DNA of 64,000 nt, from assembly GCA_036770365.1 (NCBI GenBank), contig DAIPJH010000007.1:62001-126000 (forward strand), in the 5' to 3' direction. Source of the DNA: DAIPJH01 sp036770365. GTDB taxonomy: Bacteria; Pseudomonadota; Alphaproteobacteria; Rickettsiales; UBA998. Below, in pieces: positions 8,489 to 15,847 of this stretch. Below the pieces are notes generated by a model, which saw nothing but the letters and a program-made list of their open reading frames with translations, did no database searches and was not told the origin of the DNA. A program made the translations under genes and the position numbers. How positions within the stretch are numbered: the first letter of the stretch is position 1; every line of letters starts with the position of its first letter.

Positions 8489-8644
8489 ACTCCCAAATCC
8501 GGTTCGAACTTTTTCCGCACTGGTGCACCATCCTACGCTGTTAACTTCGGATGACTTACGCCTGAGAGGCAACCGAAAAATCTACGCCGCAGGATGCACT
8601 ACGAAACTCACACGCCTTCACCAAAAACATTGCTAATACCCACA

Positions 8645-8672
8645 AAAAAGGGAGCAGTACTGCTCCCTTTTT
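8645..8672 (-). terminator. Palindromic terminator of orphan unit A
   Basis: A perfect 28-bp palindrome: AAAAAGGGAGCAG meets CTGCTCCCTTTTT around a central TA. It lies just past the stop codon of the gene at 8696 and could also stop transcripts from 7787. A 50-bp block including it (8623-8672) is repeated with two differences at 9392-9441. Confidence 0.9.
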
Positions 8673-8695
8673 ACTATAAAAATAGAAATTACTTC

Positions 8696-9262
8696 TTACC
8701 TTGCCTGTGATTCTTTTCCCTGTGGTTTTGGTGCGCTACACGTATTAGCAAAATTAGTATCCTGCCCCCCAATGGCTTGGCAATCAAGTTTACCTGACAT
8801 CCCATGCCTTGCTGCCTCTGCTCTAGCTCTATCCATTGCGCTCATCTCAACGCCTGCATCCTGTTTCATTAAAGCGACACCTGTATCATCGACATACATA
8901 CCATTTGGCTTTTTATCTTTACCATCTGTAGTGAATACCACATGCCCATTGTAAGGGTTTGAACCAATCTTTGATCCATCTGGCTGGGTTTCAATCTTCG
9001 TTTGCCCATTAATTTGATTACGCAAGTTCGCCAGCTCTTGAGAATCTAATTTTCCATCTGGCGCACTAACACCAGCCAATTTTTCTGCCGCTGGTACTAC
9101 TGGAGAGTTTGATGGCTGATTTGCTGTAATAACGGTTGTATCGCCACTAGTAACGGCATTACTAGCACCATTCATAACCTGTTGCCCAAGTTTATTTGCC
9201 TGTGCCTTAACTGAATCTGGCAGTGCATCTTTTAGTGCATTTAAATTATCAAACATCCCCAT
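8696..9262 (-). CDS. Orphan protein, paralog A of a tandem pair
   Basis: A 188-residue soluble protein with no signal peptide and no family I recognise. It starts MGMFDNLNALKD and contains an AAEKLAG segment, a NGHVVF stretch and a C-terminal pair of cysteines in KLDCQA and NTCSAP. The next gene (9459) shares the MGM start, an EKLAG segment, NGHIRF and the VDC...HTCNIPAAP ending, so the two are diverged paralogs. Both keep nearly the same promoter and terminator, so a whole transcription unit was duplicated. The tail PKPQGKESQAR is short and basic. Its Pho-box-like promoter links it to the other orphans of the window. Confidence 0.8.
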   Translation of the reverse strand: MGMFDNLNALKDALPDSVKAQANKLGQQVMNGASNAVTSGDTTVITANQPSNSPVVPAAEKLAGVSAPDGKLDSQELANLRNQINGQTKIETQPDGSKIGSNPYNGHVVFTTDGKDKKPNGMYVDDTGVALMKQDAGVEMSAMDRARAEAARHGMSGKLDCQAIGGQDTNFANTCSAPKPQGKESQAR

Positions 9263-9316
9263 AATGAATAGCCTTTCATATCTCTTTATATTTCTGGTAT
9301 CACCCTATGAACTTAC

Positions 9317-9353
9317 CGTATCAAACCACATAAATATGACAATTTGATGAAGA
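9317..9353 (-). promoter_or_regulatory. Pho-box-like promoter of orphan A
   Basis: On the minus strand TCTTCAT-CAAA-TTGTCAT spans 9353-9336, two 7-mers at 11-bp period. TTTGAT lies exactly 10 nt downstream and GATACG 13 nt downstream as -10 candidates. The flanking 130 bp are nearly duplicated upstream of orphan B. Confidence 0.65.
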
Positions 9354-9412
9354 TAGTCGTTTTATTTTAACTTTTCTTATTAAAGAATAAGAAAAACATT
9401 GCGAATACCCAC

Positions 9413-9442
9413 AAAAAAGGGAGCAATACTGCTCCCTTTTTT
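9413..9442 (-). terminator. Terminator of orphan unit B
   Basis: AAAAAAGGGAGCA (9413-9425) pairs with TGCTCCCTTTTTT (9430-9442) around ATAC. It follows the stop codon of the gene at 9459 on the minus strand and is a near copy of the terminator at 8645. Confidence 0.9.
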
Positions 9443-9458
9443 ACCATCAAAACCTTAA

Positions 9459-10139
9459 CTACTGACGTCTAGCGGCAGGCTTTCCCTTACCAACTTGAGG
9501 TGCTGCAGGAATATTGCATGTATGCCCACCCTCAGGAGTTTCGCCCTTATCGCAATCCACTACACCATGAACTCCCAGCGTACTATCAGCAAGACGATTT
9601 TTTCTAAGTGCAATGTTATCTTTGCTAAAGGTAGAAACATCTCCAGCAAGATTCTGAATCTCTATTGCCGCCGTATTATCAAACACCATTCCAACGGTTT
9701 TTCCCTTTTCTTCTACAAAACGAATATGCCCATTCTTTGCGAGCGCATCCAAAAGCCCTTTTTCTGCAAGCTTTTCTTTTAAAGCAACAATTTCTTCTGT
9801 AGAGAGATGATTGGGATTTCCATCACCTTTGCCACCTTCCTCTTTTTTACCAGCTAATTTTTCAATCGAAGCAAATAACTTTTGCTCGGCTTTAGCTTCA
9901 TCTGAGTCACCAACAGCAGCATCCGCACCACGCATCACACGCTGCGCCTTACCATGAGTAGTTTCTCTCGTTTGTCGTTCTGCTTCACTTAAACCACCCA
10001 TTACCGTTTTCGCGGTCTCACCAAATCCAGCCTCTGACGCTGCTTCTTGTACTTGATTGCCTGTTACCCCAGATGCAGCAGCCTTTGCTCTTTTTAAGGC
10101 TTCATCTTTCAAACCATTCGGACTCAAATCCATACCCAA
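9459..10139 (-). CDS. Orphan protein, paralog B of a tandem pair
   Basis: A 226-residue, Ala/Glu/Lys-rich soluble protein without signal peptide; I do not recognise a family. It starts MGMDLSPNGLKDEALKRAKA and is predicted largely helical. It shares segments with paralog A (EKLAG, NGHIRF, GM.FDNTA, the C-terminal Cys pair in VVDCDKG and HTCNIPAAP). It is longer, mainly through an extra charged stretch around residues 30-90. The C-terminal tail GKGKPAARRQ is strongly basic. The flanking promoter and terminator are much more alike between A and B than the coding regions, which is unusual. Confidence 0.8.
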   Translation of the reverse strand: MGMDLSPNGLKDEALKRAKAAASGVTGNQVQEAASEAGFGETAKTVMGGLSEAERQTRETTHGKAQRVMRGADAAVGDSDEAKAEQKLFASIEKLAGKKEEGGKGDGNPNHLSTEEIVALKEKLAEKGLLDALAKNGHIRFVEEKGKTVGMVFDNTAAIEIQNLAGDVSTFSKDNIALRKNRLADSTLGVHGVVDCDKGETPEGGHTCNIPAAPQVGKGKPAARRQ

Positions 10140-10460
10140 ACTCCTTCATATCTCTTTGTGTTTCTGGCCTCACTATGTGAACCTACTGTATCAAACCACA
10201 TAAACATGACAATTTGATGAAGATAGTCGTTTTATTTTAACTTTTATTGTAAAGAAATAAGAAAAACCCAACCTTCATATAATCGTAACAGATCTATGTT
10301 ATGCTGAGGCGTTTTCTGGTATTTTTTAGTGTTTAGGTTCGCCTTTCACCCAAAAAATACCTTAAGAAGCCTCGCCAAAACTAACCAACGGCAAAGCTTC
10401 TTAATGGCGCATTTTGGTGATCCCAACTTGCACTTTTTTCTTCTCTACAAGGAGTCCAGC
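10140..10460. other. 321-bp intergenic region with two divergent promoters
   Basis: The left part (10140-10267) is the duplicated promoter region of orphan B, including the Pho-box-like repeat. The right part should hold the promoter of the lipoprotein at 10461. A weak candidate is CCTTCAT-ATAA-TCGTAAC (10272-10289), then 10 nt and TATGCT (10300-10305), the same geometry as the orphan boxes but with a poor second repeat. No gene is seen. Confidence 0.5.
10206..10223 (-). promoter_or_regulatory. Pho-box-like repeat of orphan B
   Basis: On the minus strand TCTTCAT-CAAA-TTGTCAT, identical in sequence to the box of paralog A, lies 67 bp or more upstream of the start at 10139. GATACA follows as a -10 candidate. 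Confidence 0.65.
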
Positions 10461-11081
10461 ATGACTATCATGCGTAACATCGTTCTCGTTCTCGCACTGT
10501 CCTTCACCCTTGGCATGCTCACAGCATGTGGCGGCGGTGGCGGTGGTGGAGATCCTGTGACAACAACGCCTGCATCCTACACAGATGAACAGGTGAAAGC
10601 GAAAGTGGATACAGCACTCAACGATGCTCACTTAAGCCTCAACGTGATCGAAAATGTTCTGATCGATTTCTTTGCAGATCCGCGGAACATTCCCTCGACC
10701 ACACGAGACCTGGTGACCAACAAAAAGGGCAACATCAGCGATTTGATCATCGCCAAGGTGGTTTCCATCGACATGACGAACGCAAACGTGGATGAATTGA
10801 CGAAGGCTCTCGCAGCCATCGGCAAGAACCACCCCGCACGCCAAGACGCTCTCAGCGACACCAAGCTGAAGGCTCTGGGCATCGTCGACTTCCCGAAATG
10901 GAAGAAGGACGCGCTCGTCACGCTCTATGAGATCAGCCGAGCTGACGCGGTCTTGACCGCTGGTGGAGCTGTCGTTCCTCAACTCAAGACCGTGCTTGGT
11001 GACTACTACGCTTCTCCTGCCTTGCAGGATTCGGCGTCGCTGCTCGCCAAGTCGACACTAGATGCGGCCAACCTGAAGTAA
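10461..11081 (+). CDS. GC-rich lipoprotein of unknown function, 206 aa
   Basis: From ATG 10461 (AAGGAG six bases upstream) the protein opens MTIMRNIVLVLALSFTLGML and has the lipobox LTAC directly followed by seven glycines, so it is a predicted lipoprotein with a flexible Gly linker. The rest is mostly helical, with no family I recognise. Its codon use differs from neighbours: from about 10600 to the stop, third positions are dominated by G and C (aag, ctc, gtc, atc, gcc), whereas flanking genes prefer A/T-ending codons. This suggests acquisition from a higher-GC genome or selection for high expression. A strong terminator follows. Confidence 0.8.
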   Translation: MTIMRNIVLVLALSFTLGMLTACGGGGGGGDPVTTTPASYTDEQVKAKVDTALNDAHLSLNVIENVLIDFFADPRNIPSTTRDLVTNKKGNISDLIIAKVVSIDMTNANVDELTKALAAIGKNHPARQDALSDTKLKALGIVDFPKWKKDALVTLYEISRADAVLTAGGAVVPQLKTVLGDYYASPALQDSASLLAKSTLDAANLK

Positions 11082-11100
11082 TTCGGGCTTGGTTTCACGT

Positions 11101-11127
11101 AAAGGGCTGCTCACGCAGCCCTTTTTT
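11101..11127 (+). terminator. Intrinsic terminator after the lipoprotein
   Basis: AAAGGGCTGC (11101-11110) pairs with GCAGCCCTTT around TCAC, followed by a T-run to 11127. It lies 19 bp past the lipoprotein stop. Confidence 0.9.
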
Positions 11128-11220
11128 TACGCGTAATAAACAAAATATGTAATCCACTTGCGAAAATCTGCGTGAATGATTACTGTGCCGAAAATCATTC
11201 ACACCAAAGAAAGAACCCTC

Positions 11221-11445
11221 ATGGAAGACGAAATGATCGTACGCGATAGCAATGGCGCGCAGCTTGTTGAAGGCGATAGCGTCACACTTATCAAAGACCT
11301 CAAGGTCAAAGGATCATCCGTGACGCTCAAACGCGGTACGCTGATTAAAAATATTCATCTAACCTATGATGAAGAGGAAATTGAATGCAACGCTGACAAA
11401 ATCAAGGGCATCGTACTCAAAACCTGTTTTTTGAAAAAGGCATAG
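11221..11445 (+). CDS. PhnA/YjdM C-terminal-domain protein
   Basis: The 74 residues from ATG 11221 match the C-terminal domain of PhnA (YjdM): MIVRDSNGAQLVEGDSVTLIKDLKVKGSS, then GTLIKNIHLTYDEEEIECNADKIKGI. Full-length YjdM has an N-terminal zinc ribbon of about 35 residues that is absent here; an upstream in-frame extension to 11176 does not restore it. Despite the old 'alkylphosphonate uptake' label, the family's function is unclear. It lies 32 bp upstream of the glycosyltransferase gene on the same strand. Confidence 0.85.
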   Translation: MEDEMIVRDSNGAQLVEGDSVTLIKDLKVKGSSVTLKRGTLIKNIHLTYDEEEIECNADKIKGIVLKTCFLKKA

Positions 11446-11477
11446 CCTTAGCGTTTTTATCTGCAAGGAATTGTTTT

Positions 11478-13916
11478 GTGTCGTTATCTATCCGTATTAA
11501 AGTACTTGGAAAAAAAATGCTGCGCAGCGTGTGGGTGCGTCGGCATTATCTTGCGTACACTATTAAAAATATTTTTAACCTTTTCATGATGTTATATAGG
11601 AAACTTCCTATTCCACTTAAAGTTAGACGCGTTATTAAAGATATCGTATTTTTATCAATAGAATTTTTTATCATCAACACCGCTGCCTATCACGGCTGGT
11701 TACGCCAACGCAACGGCACAGGACGCATCAACGCACTGCTCAACACAGACAAAGAAATTATTGACCTTAAAAAACTTCGCAATGCACCAAGCCCCTGCGC
11801 TCCGACACAAAGCATGTGGAAAGATTTAATAGATCTAGACAAAGGTCGCGGCGAAAAGCTCAGCAAGCACGCGACGCTAGATGTGATCATCCCTGTCTAC
11901 CGTGGTTATGATGAAACATTAAATTGCATCTACAGCGCACTGAATTCTCATAATGAAACCGCTTTTGAGTTGGTAGTTATCAATGACTGTTCGCCTGAAC
12001 CCGCATTGACCGAAAAACTTCAAGAACTACATGATAATAACTTAGTAACATTATTGAATAATAATGTAAATCTTGGTTTCGTCGCAACAGTAAACCGCGG
12101 AATGAAACTACACCCTGAGCGTGATGTGATCTTGCTCAATTCAGACACAGAAACCTATGGCAATTGGGTCGATAGACTGATGGAGGCGTCACGCACTCAC
12201 CCTCGCATTGCGACCGTTACCCCACTTTCAACCAATGCTGAAATTTGTTCTTATCCTTATACTATTCAAGATAATAACATGGCATTAGAACTACCATACG
12301 CAGAATTGGACGCACTGGCAGGTAAAGTCAACAAGGACATCTATTGTGATGTACCGACTGCCGTTGGATTTTGTATGGTGATTAAACGTGCCTGCATCAA
12401 CGATATTGGCTATTTTGATGAAGAAACGTTTGGGCGTGGTTACGGTGAGGAAAACGATTTTTGCTTACGCGGTTTCGCTAAAGGCTGGAGGCATATCCTT
12501 ACGGGTAGCGTGTTTGTACGCCATTTGGGCGGCACATCTTTTGCTGGCGAAAAACACAAACGTGTGATGAACGCACTCAAAATCCTCAACAAGAAATATC
12601 CACATTACCATGCAAGCGTGGCGAAATTTATAGCTGAAGACCCAGCAAAGGTAATGCGTATGCGCCTAGATACGGCGCGACTTGCGCGCAAGAGTGGTAC
12701 GGTGAATATGCTTATGGTCAACCATCATCTTGGTGGTGGCACACTCCGCCATGTCGAAGAAATGCTTAAAGCATTATGGGCCGATCATGTGGGCGGCTTT
12801 ATGCTTGAACCACTCCCCTCTGGCACACGCGGCACAGGGGAAATGAAACTATCACACCCACTGATCGCCCACACCCCTAATCTTATCTTCTCTATGGAAT
12901 ATGACCGTGAGACGTTTTATGAGGTGTTATTACAGCTTGAAATCGCGCATGTGCATATTCATCATGTGATTGGTTATGAACACCGCATCCTTGACTTTTT
13001 GCGCGCACTCACGACTCAGCTTAACTTACGTTATGATGTCACCATTCACGATTATTTTACCATCTGCCCGCGCATCAATCTCGTCGATAGTCGTAACCAT
13101 TATTGCGGTGAACCTGATGTCAAGGACTGTGAACGCTGCATTGAGGAAAACCACTCCCACGCAGGCGTATTACCCGTGTGGCAATGGCGTCTACATTATC
13201 AACACTTCTTAGAAGGCGCACGCTACGTCTATGCTCCAAGTGGAGATGTACTGGAGCGCATGCAGCGTTATTATCCACATGTGTCTTACGCACTACGCTG
13301 GCATCCTGAAACGTTTGATGATGGAGAGGACGTGAGCATAGCACCACCAAGCCCGCAAGACCCACTCGTGATTGGTATTATTGGTGCAATTTCCGACATC
13401 AAAGGTGCAGATATCATCTTAAAATTAGCAGAGAATGCACACAAACGTAAACTAAACCTACGCTTTGTGATCATTGGTCATACAAGCAGCGTAGCACTCA
13501 ATGCAGGCAAACCTAACGTCACCATCACGGGTGCATATAAAGAACATGAAGTGGCGGACCTACTGCGCAGGCACACACCGCATCTCATTTTTATTCCTAG
13601 TGTCTGGCCTGAGACCTATTGCTACACGCTCTCGATCGCATGGCGTTTTGGCGTATTACCGCTTTGCTTTGATATCGGCGCGCCAGCAGAACGTATCCGC
13701 GCATGTGACCGCGGCATTGTTCTCCCTCTTGCGCTCAAAGACGACATCAATGCGTTGGCAGATAAACTCATGACCATCAAACTTCATGGATGGGATCATC
13801 ACACAGGGCGAAAACCAAATAACCGAGACTATGACCACATGCTCCATGACTATTATCAGTTTGATGTCTCGGAAGGTACACCGTTTTTGCAGGAAGTAGA
13901 TGAGGAAGAGTACTAG
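11478..13916 (+). CDS. Two-domain glycosyltransferase (GT2 + GT4-like)
   Basis: An 812-residue cytoplasmic or membrane-associated enzyme starting at GTG 11478, with AAGGA eight bases upstream. After a basic N-terminal region of about 130 residues comes a GT-A family 2 domain (LDVIIPVYRGYDETLNCIYS from residue 134, VINDCSPEP, LLNSDTETYGNW near 219-230 as the metal-binding DxD-type site, and the acceptor motif GRGYGEENDFCLRG). The C-terminal 400 residues form a GT-B, family 4-like domain (VIGIIGAISDIKGADIIL, FIPSVWPETYCYTLSIAW). Such fusions build surface polysaccharide or lipopolysaccharide. The sugar and acceptor cannot be told. No other polysaccharide genes are adjacent. Confidence 0.88.
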   Translation: MSLSIRIKVLGKKMLRSVWVRRHYLAYTIKNIFNLFMMLYRKLPIPLKVRRVIKDIVFLSIEFFIINTAAYHGWLRQRNGTGRINALLNTDKEIIDLKKLRNAPSPCAPTQSMWKDLIDLDKGRGEKLSKHATLDVIIPVYRGYDETLNCIYSALNSHNETAFELVVINDCSPEPALTEKLQELHDNNLVTLLNNNVNLGFVATVNRGMKLHPERDVILLNSDTETYGNWVDRLMEASRTHPRIATVTPLSTNAEICSYPYTIQDNNMALELPYAELDALAGKVNKDIYCDVPTAVGFCMVIKRACINDIGYFDEETFGRGYGEENDFCLRGFAKGWRHILTGSVFVRHLGGTSFAGEKHKRVMNALKILNKKYPHYHASVAKFIAEDPAKVMRMRLDTARLARKSGTVNMLMVNHHLGGGTLRHVEEMLKALWADHVGGFMLEPLPSGTRGTGEMKLSHPLIAHTPNLIFSMEYDRETFYEVLLQLEIAHVHIHHVIGYEHRILDFLRALTTQLNLRYDVTIHDYFTICPRINLVDSRNHYCGEPDVKDCERCIEENHSHAGVLPVWQWRLHYQHFLEGARYVYAPSGDVLERMQRYYPHVSYALRWHPETFDDGEDVSIAPPSPQDPLVIGIIGAISDIKGADIILKLAENAHKRKLNLRFVIIGHTSSVALNAGKPNVTITGAYKEHEVADLLRRHTPHLIFIPSVWPETYCYTLSIAWRFGVLPLCFDIGAPAERIRACDRGIVLPLALKDDINALADKLMTIKLHGWDHHTGRKPNNRDYDHMLHDYYQFDVSEGTPFLQEVDEEEY

Positions 13917-13937
13917 CTAGTACTAGACAACTTACTC

Positions 13938-14696
13938 CTACCGCTTTGTTTTCTTCCGCATCTCGATCATAGAAGAGAAATATCCCTTTACAGCATCTTC
14001 CACCAAAGGATTCTCGGTGGTGGTTTTTGCAACACGCGCTACTTTGTTAGATTTTACCGATTTATTTTTTTGACTACGCGTGATCGAAACGTCTTTGAGT
14101 GCCACTACAAAACCCTGTTTACCTTCTTCGGCTGGCGTTACCATCAGTACAAATTTTTGCAACAATGGCTCTCCCTTATCATCGCGCCCCATCACTCCAA
14201 GGTGAATTTTATTGAGACCGGGAGTTGAAGCTTTGGGATAGCCTTCATGCAGGGCTGAAAGCGCATCTTGTGCAGCTTCTAACGTTGCAAAGGCTTCTCC
14301 TACTACGATTTTCTTTAAAATAGGATTTGCCCACGAAGGATACTTAGAGCGTTTACTACGATGCGGGTGACGCAACAGATTTACCACAAGCGGTTCGGCA
14401 CGCAGTGTCCAAAACCCATCATCACCACGTACGGCACTGATATGTGCAAACTTTCCCATCAAACCACGGGTGCGATCCGCAGCTGAGAGATCATAGTTTT
14501 TGATCCACAGCACCAATGATGGTGGCAATACATTAAACTCATGCGGATTTTCAGTGATAAAATTCTTAGCGATCTCTTGCAGTTTAACAAGAGCCTGTTT
14601 TTGGCTAGCAAAATACCACTCGCCCTGCACTGTATGTTCTATCAGCACATGACCAAGACTCGCATTAACTTGCAACGCTTTCGCGTGGTTCAACAT
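13938..14696 (-). CDS. Conserved-looking hypothetical protein, 252 aa
   Basis: I do not recognise this protein. It is soluble, lacks a signal peptide, and has a mixed fold with FVLMVTPAEEGKQGFVVALKD and a linker rich in Ser/Lys/Asn (residues about 205-225), ending in the highly basic MIEMRKKTKR. The ATG at 14696 has GGAGGAAG about 7 bases upstream, a strong ribosome site. It converges with the glycosyltransferase gene and does not carry the Pho-box-like promoter seen for other orphans. Confidence 0.75.
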   Translation of the reverse strand: MLNHAKALQVNASLGHVLIEHTVQGEWYFASQKQALVKLQEIAKNFITENPHEFNVLPPSLVLWIKNYDLSAADRTRGLMGKFAHISAVRGDDGFWTLRAEPLVVNLLRHPHRSKRSKYPSWANPILKKIVVGEAFATLEAAQDALSALHEGYPKASTPGLNKIHLGVMGRDDKGEPLLQKFVLMVTPAEEGKQGFVVALKDVSITRSQKNKSVKSNKVARVAKTTTENPLVEDAVKGYFSSMIEMRKKTKR

Positions 14697-14847
14697 GAAA
14701 CAACTTCCTCCACTTAAGGAGATTCTAATCTGCGAATCTTAAGAAATCTTTGATAAAATCTAGTAAAACGCAAAGAATTGCAAGAAAATTGCTTGTTTGT
14801 GGTGTTTCCACGCCCGATGGGCGTCATTGCAAAGCATATAAAAGCAC

Positions 14848-15762
14848 TCACCCCCAAGGACCTTGTTCTGTCGACGCTTCAGGTTCACGCGCCACGCCTT
14901 GAAATTCTGATGAGTGCGCCATATCACGAAGCAACTGAATACGCTCACGCGGATCTGGATGCGTCGAGAATAAACTATTCATTATCCCACGCCCACTGAG
15001 CGGATTCATAATAAACATATGCGCGGTCGCGGGGTGTTCCTCTGCCTCAACATTGTGGATTTGCCCAACCAGTCCGCTAATTTTCTCCAGTGCAGACGCC
15101 AGCGCAAGCGGTTTACCACAGAGCTGTGCGCCAATACGGTCTGCCTCATATTCCCGCGAACGCGAAATCGCCATCTGCACCACGCTTGCAGCAAGTGGTG
15201 CAAGAATCATCACTAATATACCCGTAAGCGGTGAAGTGCGATTCCCCTCACTATCTGATCCACGCGGCATAAACATCGCAAAATTAGCAAGCATCGACAG
15301 CGCACCCGAGATCGTCGCTGTCACCGTCATAATCAACGTATCATGATTTCGGATATGCGCAAACTCATGCGCCAGCACCGCTTCAACCTCCTCAGGTGTC
15401 AACATACGCAGCAAACCAGAGGTGACCGCCACAGCAGCATGTTCAGGGTTACGCCCTGTCGCAAACGCATTGGGTTGATCGTTTTGAATCAAGTAAGCTT
15501 TTGGGCGCACCGTGAAACCAGCATTTTTGGTGAGCTTAGTGATGATATTATCCAAAACACTATATTCACCCGCGGTAATTTCCTGCGCATTATAACTACG
15601 CAATACCATGCTGTCTGAGTTCCAATAAGCAAATAAATTCATCCCGCAAGCAAAGACCAACGCCATAATCATGCCACCCTGCCCACCAAGTAACGCGCCA
15701 ACAGCCAAGAATAATGCGGTCATCGCAGCAAGTAATATCGCTGTGCGTGTATATCCGTGCAT
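14848..15762 (-). CDS. htpX: HtpX family M48 membrane metalloprotease
   Basis: HtpX is an inner-membrane zinc protease that degrades misfolded membrane proteins and works alongside FtsH. The 304 residues carry two N-terminal membrane segments, the zinc motif HEFAHIRNHD (HExxH, residues about 131-140), a second pair of hydrophobic segments, and the third zinc ligand region SREYEADRIGA. The C-terminus has STHPDPRERI, another family hallmark. Start at 15762 has GGAG eight bases upstream. It is divergent from the decarboxylase gene, with 85 bp between. Confidence 0.93.
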   Translation of the reverse strand: MHGYTRTAILLAAMTALFLAVGALLGGQGGMIMALVFACGMNLFAYWNSDSMVLRSYNAQEITAGEYSVLDNIITKLTKNAGFTVRPKAYLIQNDQPNAFATGRNPEHAAVAVTSGLLRMLTPEEVEAVLAHEFAHIRNHDTLIMTVTATISGALSMLANFAMFMPRGSDSEGNRTSPLTGILVMILAPLAASVVQMAISRSREYEADRIGAQLCGKPLALASALEKISGLVGQIHNVEAEEHPATAHMFIMNPLSGRGIMNSLFSTHPDPRERIQLLRDMAHSSEFQGVAREPEASTEQGPWG

Positions 15763-15847
15763 GTTTCATTCTCCATTCTAATACTCATTGCCGACTGCAA
15801 CATAGCAGTATATAGGAGGCGTATATCACGATTTCAATGAGTGTACC

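Noticed and set aside
13909..13924. 16-bp perfect palindrome AGTACTAGCTAGTACT at the glycosyltransferase stop codon
   Set aside because: No T-tract, AT-rich centre and single copy; probably chance or a minor stop-region feature.
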